From positions 1 to 35,661 of the forward strand of contig JAIEOW010000006.1 of NCBI GenBank assembly GCA_019750095.1: a stretch of DNA of 35,661 nucleotides, read 5' to 3'. Numbering within the stretch: position 1 is the first letter of the stretch; every line of letters starts with the position of its first letter. This DNA is from Phycisphaerales bacterium. Lineage in GTDB: Bacteria; Planctomycetota; Phycisphaerae; Phycisphaerales; UBA1924. The position numbers were made by a program, and so were the translations under genes. The notes beneath the pieces were generated by a model. It ran no database searches, was not told the origin of the DNA, and worked only from the letters and a program-made list of their open reading frames with translations. Shown here piece by piece: positions 1-8,000 of the stretch.

Positions 1-1242
1 GCTCAACCGCGTCGGCGGCAGCGGCGAAGGCCGCGGGCGGAAGTTCACCAGCGTCAGCCCCTGGCTCGCGCAAACGTTCGCCAGCTTCGTGAACGTCAGC
101 GTCGCGAACGTCGCGGCGGAGTTCACTGGCGTGCCACCGAAGCCGATGCCGCAGGCGTAGTCGATCGTGCCCGCAGCGCTCACATCCAGGATCTCCGTCG
201 GGAAGCTCGCGCTCGGCGTGCCGCCCGCGTACGCCAGCTTGGTCGCGTCATAGGCCAGGAAGAACTGGCCGCCAGCGACGGGCTGGTTGGTGCTGGTGAG
301 GTTGATCGTCACCTCGATGGTGTTGTCGTTGTCGCAGCTATCGACGATGGTGAGGGCCGTGTCGACCGGCGGCAGACTCTCGACGGTGATGTCGTCGACA
401 TACGCGACGTCGCCGGCAAAGGACTGGAAGGCGTCGCCGCCCAGGGCGCGGGCCTGGAAGGCGATGGAGTCGGGGGCGACGACGTTGCCGCCGTTGAACC
501 CGACGATGCGCTGGCCGGTCTCCCACGTGGTGTCGACGCCGGTGCCGACGAGCGTGTTGGAGGCGTCGTACAGACGCGTGACGACGATGTCGTTGTCATC
601 GCCGCCGTTGACGAAGGTGACGGTGGTCTCAACGCGGTACCACGCGCCCCAGGTGAGGTTGGACGCGATGAGCGTGTCGGTCGCGGGGAAGTAGTCCGGT
701 GAGACATTGACCATGCCCACGGAGTAGAAGTTGAGCTGCCCGCTTTCTTCGATGAAGCGGTGCCAGGTGGTGCGGTCGGTGCTCCACGCCTCGGAGCCGA
801 AGCGATAGCCCTGCAAGGCGGGTGCATATGCCGTCGGGCCGGTGCGGAACCAGTAGGAATAGCGGAGCCGGGAGTTGGGCGCCGAGACCGGCGCGGCGGT
901 CTCGCCGGCGGCCTGAAGCAGCCGCGGCGTCTGCACGCCGTTGATCACGCCATCCAGCCCGCCCAGCGGCGGATTGCGGATGAGCGCAAGCCCATTCACG
1001 CCCGTGCGCGAGGCCCGCGTGGCGACCTCACCAAAGGTGGCCGCGTTGGACGGGCTGTACCACCGCCGAGCGCCGTCGGCCTGCCCGGGCAGACGCCCGT
1101 CTGGTCCGGCATACCCGGGATTGGCACCAGTGAGCGTGCCGAGGGAATAGTCCTCAAACCCGATGCTCAACGCGTCGGCATGGGCCATGCCGGTGCAGGA
1201 GAGGGTGAGCAGGGCGGCGAGCCCAAGACGAGAGTGCAACAT
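1..1242 (-). CDS. Secreted protein with C-terminal cohesin-like domain, truncated by window edge
   Basis: The minus-strand frame is open from an ATG at 1242 to the left edge, giving 414 codons with no stop, so the C-terminus lies outside the window. CGGAG sits about 7 bases before the ATG. Residues 1-23 form a signal peptide (MLHSRLGLAALLTLSC, then AHA). Residues about 24-285 look like a jelly-roll or LamG-like beta domain, rich in Trp, Tyr and Phe (for example RYSYWFRTGPTAY and WGAWYRVETTVTF). From about 293 a cohesin-like domain begins, with GGQFFLAYDATKL, ATFATLTFTK and a final PPTRLS. The same RLTD-type element closes the cohesin-like domains of the genes at 1293 and 10648, so a dockerin-like tail probably follows off the edge; that part is inference. 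The gene is 50 bases downstream of the next gene on the same strand and may be the last of an operon. It is clearly a real gene with signal peptide, ribosome site and homology to neighbours, but its binding partner or substrate is unknown. Confidence 0.85.
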   Translation of the reverse strand, partial: MLHSRLGLAALLTLSCTGMAHADALSIGFEDYSLGTLTGANPGYAGPDGRLPGQADGARRWYSPSNAATFGEVATRASRTGVNGLALIRNPPLGGLDGVINGVQTPRLLQAAGETAAPVSAPNSRLRYSYWFRTGPTAYAPALQGYRFGSEAWSTDRTTWHRFIEESGQLNFYSVGMVNVSPDYFPATDTLIASNLTWGAWYRVETTVTFVNGGDDNDIVVTRLYDASNTLVGTGVDTTWETGQRIVGFNGGNVVAPDSIAFQARALGGDAFQSFAGDVAYVDDITVESLPPVDTALTIVDSCDNDNTIEVTINLTSTNQPVAGGQFFLAYDATKLAYAGGTPSASFPTEILDVSAAGTIDYACGIGFGGTPVNSAATFATLTFTKLANVCASQGLTLVNFRPRPSPLPPTRLS

Positions 1243-1292
1243 TGAAAGCTCCGAGAAGGCAGAAAGGGGAACGGATCGAGCAAGAAAAAGAG

Positions 1293-1961
1293 TCACGGAC
1301 ACCCGGCGAACCAGGCGTTGAGGAAGTCAAAGATGTCCTGGATCGTGATGCCGTTGATGTTGTTGAAGTCCGCTCGGCAGTCGAATGCGAACCAGAGGTT
1401 GAGGAAGTCGAAGACGTCCTGGATCTCGAGCGCGCCACTGTCGTTGATGTCGGCGTTGCAGGTGCTCCACAGCGAGATGGTGGTGAGCGGATCGATGGAC
1501 GCGCCGGTCATGTCGGTCAGACGCGTCGGCGGGACGGTGTTACGGATGCGGATGCGCGGCTGGCAGCCGGTGCCAGCAAAGTTGAAGATGAGGTAAGCGA
1601 CATCCTGGTTCGCGGAAGAGGGCGGCTGGGCGAGCGTCGGATCGATACCAGCGGCGAGGTTGAGCTTGTCGCCGCCTATGGAGGTCACGGGGTTGATGAC
1701 CGGCAGACCGAACGTCGACGTGACATAGGCCCCGGCGAGAAAGGTGACGCGAGAAGGGTCGTATTCCAGAAACGCCTGCCAACCGGCGGCGGGCGTTGGG
1801 CCGATGTCGCGGAGCTGGACGGCGACCACCAGCCCTGGGCCGGGCAGACGCTTGATCTCCATGACCGGTCCGGCGATCGCGGGACAGGCCAAGGTGACGG
1901 CGCCGGCGAGGATCGCCGAGCGGAGCAAGGTGCGAGAGAGCGTGTTGTTCGAGCGGATCAC
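1293..1961 (-). CDS. Small secreted cohesin-like plus dockerin-like protein
   Basis: A 222-aa exported protein. The GTG at 1961 is favoured as start because GGAG lies 6 bases before it; an ATG at 1973 would add four residues but has no ribosome site. A signal peptide covers about residues 1-31 and ends in CPAIAG. Residues about 32-160 form a cohesin-like beta domain (WQAFLEYDPSRVTFLAG, then YLIFNFAGTGC) ending in the signature PPTRLTD. Residues 165-222 hold two calcium-loop dockerin-like repeats, DINDSGALEIQDVFDFL and DFNNINGITIQDIFDFLNA, and the chain stops at FAGCP. It therefore carries in minimal form the two modules that the larger neighbours elaborate. Spacing of 73 bases to the upstream giant gene and 50 to the next gene suggests co-transcription. 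Function is inferred as surface display or scaffolding. No catalytic domain is visible. Confidence 0.9.
   Translation of the reverse strand: MIRSNNTLSRTLLRSAILAGAVTLACPAIAGPVMEIKRLPGPGLVVAVQLRDIGPTPAAGWQAFLEYDPSRVTFLAGAYVTSTFGLPVINPVTSIGGDKLNLAAGIDPTLAQPPSSANQDVAYLIFNFAGTGCQPRIRIRNTVPPTRLTDMTGASIDPLTTISLWSTCNADINDSGALEIQDVFDFLNLWFAFDCRADFNNINGITIQDIFDFLNAWFAGCP
1309..1345 (-). repeat. DNA repeat encoding the FLNAWFAG dockerin helix (one of six copies)
   Basis: This segment codes for the helix DIFDFLNAWFAG. Near-copies in the same orientation lie near 1390-1425, 2046-2080, 2128-2160, 10660-10695 and 10741-10776, all inside dockerin-like coding sequence of three different genes. The shared DNA core reads GTTGAGGAAGTC with few changes. 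The repeats are coding, so protein conservation explains them at least in part. Confidence 0.7.
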
Positions 1962-2034
1962 TGAGAACTCCATTCAGCGGTGAGAGTGCTTGGGCATGAA
2001 CCGAGACGAACAGATGGCAACGAAAAAGAAACGC

Positions 2035-5000
2035 TTAGCAGCCGGCGAACCAGGCATTCAAGAAGTCGAAGATGTCTTGGGCGTCGAGTGAGCCCGAACG
2101 GTTGGCGTCGGCGGAGGGGTGTTGATCCATCCAGCCGTTGAGGTAGTCAAAGAGATCCTGGGTGGTCACACCGGAGCGTCCGTTGTAGTCGGCGACGCAG
2201 CGGGGCACGCCGTTGAAGGCGGCGAAGGAGATGTCGTCGGTGTTGAGGCGCCAGTCCTTGTTGAGGTCGGCGCGGGCGTAGGACCAGAGCCCGGTCTGGA
2301 TGAGATCGACGACGGCGATGTCGGTCATGGGGCCGCCCGGCTGGTTGGGCGGGATCATGATGGGGCTGCCGCAGGGGTCGGTTTCGCGCGAGGCGAGGAA
2401 GTTGGATTGGATCACGACGAAGTCGGCGGTAAAGACCTGGCCGTCACCGTTGAAGTCGGGGTGCAGAGGTCCGGAGCATCCGGAGTCTGCGCCGATGGTT
2501 TGGCCGAGCTGGCCGACGAAGCCGCCGAAGTCGAGGATGTCGACAAAGGGATCGTTATTGACGTTGCCGCCCAGAAGTGACTTGCTGGTTGAGGTGTCGA
2601 ATGTGGCGACCAGATTGCTCGGGTCGGCGGTGTTGAAGGCGCTGGAGCCGGCGAGCGCGGTTCTGCGGAGGGTGTGCAGCGGATCACGGATGGCGATGCC
2701 GGTGTAGGAGCTGCAGGTGACGGAGCTGATGGTGCCGGTGCCGACGCCATTGGTGAAGGTGAGGGTGATCGGGTAGTCGACGCCGCCGGGGCAGTTGCCG
2801 TCATAGAGCGTGGCGATGATGCAGCGCTGGAAGGAGCCGGAAGCGACGTCGGCGAGTTGGACGGTGAGCGCGAGGTTGACGGTGCCGCCGAGCGAGAGCG
2901 TGGCGGGGGTGCTGGTGACCGAGCCGCAAAGGTTGGAGATGGTGACGCGGTAGAGGTTTCCGGCGTCGGTGGCGACGACGGCGGGGAGCGTGTAGCTATT
3001 GGCGTTTGATGAACTTGGGGCGGGGAGCCAGGTGCCGCCGCTGTCGATGGAATATTCCCAGACATAGGTGAACGGCGCGGTGCCGCTGGCGGCGACTGAG
3101 AGGGTTGGTGTCTGGCCAACGCAGGCGGAGAAGGTCGAGCTTGGCTGCGTGGTGATGGAGGGGCCGTCGTTCACGGTGAGCGTGACGATGCTGGAGGTGA
3201 CCGCAGGGCCGCACTCGCCCGAGACGACGCAGCGATAGAGCGTCGCATCGGTGGCGGAGGTGCTGGTGGTGTAGGACGCGGCGGTGTTGATGCCGACGGC
3301 GGGGGACCACGAGCCGCCGTTGTCTGTGGACTGCTGCCAGGCATAGGTCAGCGTGTTACCCGCGGCGACCACGGAGAAGGTTGTGGAGGAGCCGGAGCAC
3401 TGCGAGCTTGTGCTCGGGGGCTGAGTGGTGATGGCGGTAGTGGGCTTGACGGTGAGTGTTGCTGCGGAACTGGTGGCGTTGCCGCACGCGCCGGTGACGA
3501 CGCAGTCGTAGCTGCCGGCATCGCCCGTAGTGATGGAGGAGATGATGTAGCTGGACGCGGTGGCATTGAGGATCGGGAAGCCGTCCTTGCGCCACTGATA
3601 GGTGAGCGACGCGCCGGCGGCGGTGACGCTGAAGGTGACCGAGCTGCCGACGCACTCAGATTGACTGATAGGGCCGGTGGTGATCGAGGTGGTTGGGTTG
3701 ACGGTAATGGTGCGGTTGGACAGCACCGAGCCGGAGCAGGGGGAGATGGCCTGGCCCGTGAGCGTGAGCGTGAAGGAGCCGCTGGAGAGGTCGCTGCTGC
3801 CCGGGGTGTAGGTGGTGGAGAGGGCGCCTGCGCTTGCGAAGATGCCGTCACCGGAGGTGGTCCAGAGCGTGCTGGAGGTGGCAAAGGACGTGCCGCTCAC
3901 GGCGACGGTGTCGCCTGAGCAGATGGAGGAGGCCGAGCCGGCGTTGACCGATGGCGTGGGCTGGAGGGTGATGATCACCTGAGACTGGACGGCGGCGCAC
4001 GGAGCGTTGCCATTGGCGGTCAGGGTGAGTGTGACGGTGCCGGCGGCGAGATCGTTGGTGCCGGGGGTGTAGATGGCATTCAGAATCGTGGCATCGTTGA
4101 ATGTGCCGTCACCAGCTGTGGACCAGAGTGTGGAAGCGGCGTTGGTCGCCGCGCCGTTGAGCGTGGCCAAACCGGTGGCGCAGATCGTCTGGGCTGAGCC
4201 AGCGTCGGAGGTGGGGGGGGCGATGACCGTGATGGTGATGCTGGCGCAGGTGGAACTGGTGCAGCCGCTGAGTGAGTTGAGCGAGCGAGCGAAGTAGGTG
4301 GTGGTGGAAGTGGGGCTGACGCTGAGCGAGGAGCCGGTGCCGACGAGGGAGCCGCCGCAGGAGCCGGTGAACCACTGAACGACGTCGCCACCGGAGCCGA
4401 CGACGGCGCTGATGGAACTGGAGGTTCCGAGGCAGATGCTCGCCGGGCTGGCAGCGGGAGCGGTCGGGACGCTGATGCTTGGGCCGGAGATGCGGAGATT
4501 GAAGTTGCCGCCAGCGCCGGTCTGGTACGTGGCAACGCGGATGCGATAGAGCGTGCCGGCGGTGACGGCGAAGCTGACGCCGGAGTCGCCGGAGGAGACG
4601 GTTGAGCATCCGGTGATGGCGACGCCATTGGTGCCGCTGGTCCCGTGGTCGTCGTTGCAGGCAACCAGCGTGGATGCGGTGCAGGTGCCCGTGAAGACGG
4701 AGAGCACGGAGTCAATTCCGCCAGAGAGGTTGCCCGTGCCGCAGGTGTCGATGCGGAGTATGCCGGAGGCGCAGGCGGTGTAGTTGAACCAGACGTCGTT
4801 GGAACTACCGACGGATGGACAGGTGGGAGCCGGCGTGCCGGTGGTGGCACCCGCATTGGAGAGATTGCTGAAGGTGCCGTCAGCGAGCGTGATGGCGTTG
4901 GCACAGTCGTCGTTGGCGGGGCGGACGGTGACGCTGAGCGTCGCGGTCGCGGTTCGGCCGCCCACGCCCGGCTCGGTGATGGTGACGGGGAGACTGAAGA

Positions 5001-8000
5001 CGCCCTGGATGCCGGTGCTTGGGATGGTGTAGGAGGCGCCGTAGATGCCGTCGGCATTGGTGGCGTCGCAACCCGGGGTGGAGCCATCGTCGCTGAGGGC
5101 GAAGGTGGAAGAGCCGCCGATGTTGGTGAGATTCACGGTCACGGTGGTGCCGCTGGCGATCGGTCGACACGCGGGTGTGGCGAGGGTGGTCTGGAGGCAG
5201 ATGGTCGAGCCTGCATTGGTCACGACGGCTGAGCCGGGAGTCGCGGTGATCGCGCCGGAGGTGACGGTCACGTTGGTGGTCGCGCTGGCGGTGTTGGATG
5301 AGCTGTCGATCGCGCTGAAGGAGATGGACTGCGAAGCGAGGGCGACGGCGTTGCCGACGGTGGCGTTGAGGGTGAAGATGCCGGTGTTCGGCCCGGTCTC
5401 GGTCATCGGGACGCTCGGCGCACCGCCAATGTTGGTGAGGTTGGCAGTGACCGTGACGGGGGCGGTGAAGGTGCCGGCGAGGGTTGCCGTGAGCGTTGTG
5501 GAGCAGCCCTGCGGAACGCTGGTGGGGCTTGCGGAGGCGGACATGGTGAAGCTGGGAGCCGCGGCGACGTTGACGGTGTAGTCCTCGACCTGGCCCCAGG
5601 TGAATGTGGCCTGGCACGGATTGGTGTTCTGGAAGGCGATGGTGCCGGTGGAGTCGCCCATGGACACACGCATGCGCGTGTTGCCGAGCGTCGCGCCAGC
5701 GGGGGGCACGATCGAGCCCGAGAATGCGCTTGTGACGGGCCCGCCGCCAGTGTTGAGCTGGAAGGACTCGCCCGAGTCGTTCAGCACGCCGTTGCGGTTC
5801 CAGTCGACATACACGGTACAGCGATCGCTCGGGAATGGATTGACGAGCGTCACGGTGATTGGGTAGCTGACGCCGATTTGAAGCGTGGGCGCGGCAACAC
5901 TGGTGAAGTTCTCATAGCCAGCGGTTGCCGTCGATGGGTTGTTGAGCGTGCCGACCTGCACGCGGCTGATCTTCTCGTTGGTCGTGTTGATCGCGGCGGA
6001 AGTGCAGTAGCCCACCGTGAGCGAGAGATTCGCGCTCGCCGTGCGGGATTGCGCGTCGGTGATCGTGACGGGAAGCGGATACACGGCCTCGGCCTGGCCG
6101 CCGGGGATTGTGTACGACGTTGTCCACGTACCGGCGGGGCCTTCGGTCATGGCGACGGCGCTGCCGCCGCCGATCGTGGAGAGGTTGATGGTGACGGCTT
6201 GGCTGGAGGGCGAGGTGCAAACATTGCCCGATCCACCCGTGCTGGTGGCTGAGACGGTTGTGGAGAACGTGACAGAGGCACCTGCGAGAGCGGTGACGGA
6301 AGTCGGCGAGACACCGTAATACGCATTGACATTCAGCGTTGGGAAGTTGATCGCCGCGCTGGTGCGCAGTTGGGCGTCGGCGACGGTGAAGCTGAGGGTC
6401 TTGGCTCCGGTCGTGGTCGCCCCGGCGACGGTCGCGCGGAAGCTGAAGACGTTGTCGCCGGGGGTGATATCACCATTGCTGCCGTCGTCAAAGAACGGTT
6501 GGGACGCGGAGCCTCCGATGGCCGTCAGGTTGCCGGTGACGACGTAGCCCGTGCTGGTGGGGTTGGCACCCGGGTTTGGGGTGACGGTGAGCAGCGTCTG
6601 GCAGCCCTGGGTGACGGGCGTGGTCACGACGGTGCCGGTGCCGCTGGGTGGCGTGGGAACCGAGACGTTGAAGGCGATCGAGCCGCCGGTGGAGCCATTG
6701 GATGCGGCGACACGAACGCGATAGGTGGTGCTGGCGGCGAGACTCACGGCGACCGCAGAACGCGGCGCAGCGCACGGACTCGTGCCCGAGATATCATCGT
6801 TGCACCCAGAAGCAGCCAACGTCAGCGCGGTGCACGAACTGCCAGAGAAGACTTCGAGCAGTGTGTCAAAGTCGCTGCCGCAGGTGGAAAGCTGCCAGGT
6901 GTTGGTGCCGCTGGGGATCGATGGGGTCGTGAACTGGTACCAGACATCGCGCGACACCGACGTGCCGCAGGAGGGCGCGGGCGGGCCGGACTCGATGCCG
7001 ACGGCAGCTTGGAGATTGGACCCAACCGCACTGCCCGAGCCCGAGGTGATCGTGACGGAGGTGGCAGTGGCACAGGTGTCGTTGGCGGGGGCGGCGGGAG
7101 ACACTTGGAGCACAAATGGCCCGGCTGGAGTTGTGGGTCCGGTGTTGAAGAGCGCCACGCGGATGACATAAGGTGTTCCGGCCGTCAGTGTCGCGCTCAA
7201 GCGGGAGTTGTTTCCTCCGCCAAAGGACGAGCACCCCTCGTCACTGCACGCACCGGACACCTGATTGGCCGAGGTGGTGACGCATCCGGTGTGAACCGAA
7301 AGGATGGAGTCCAGGTTGGGGTAGCTGGCAGCGATTCCGGTTCGGCATGTCTGGATGACCCAAGTGCCAGAGAAGGACGGCGTGAAGTAGTAGTAAACAT
7401 CCACACCTCCGGTGGAGCCGGAGCAGCTTCCGGCGGACCCTGCGTCAACCGTGGCCCCAACAAGCGTGCCGGTCTGCGAGCCGCCGGATCCCGGGATCGT
7501 GAATGTGGCCTGATTGCTGCCACACGTGTCGTTGCCTGTTTGAGATACGAACACCGTGCTGCTGGTCACCGAGCATGACCCACCGCTGGTGACAACGACC
7601 TGATACTGATCAAAGTCCGCGGCCGTGGCACTGGTGACGGTGTAGGTGTTGCTGTTGGTGCCGACGTTGGTCAGCGACGTGCCGCGACGCCACTGGTACG
7701 AAAGACCTGAACCAGTCGCGGTGACGCTCAGCGTGAAGGACCCGCCAAGAACCGCAGACTGGTTCGTCGGCTGTGTTGAAATCGTCGGCGTTGTGCCGGT
7801 GATCGTGAGGGTGGCCGCGCTCGAGGTGATGCTGCACGTTCCACCGTTGGTCACGATGCAGCGGTACTGATTCAGATTCACGCCAGAGGACGTGGCGAAC
7901 GAGGCCGCGTTGGCGCCGCTGATGTTGGCCCAGTTGCTGCCACCGTCGGTGGAGAGTTGCCACTGATAAGAGATGGTGCCCGAAGCCGTAGCAACGATCG

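Noticed and set aside
1309..2160. Short DNA repeats as a CRISPR-like or mobile repeat array
   Set aside because: The repeats are in-frame coding copies of dockerin helices in different genes, with no regular spacing and no cas genes.
6370..7578. 402-codon plus-strand frame inside the 2802-aa gene
   Set aside because: Low-complexity Gly/Arg/Ala composition and fully antisense to recognisable Ig-like and PPC-like coding sequence.
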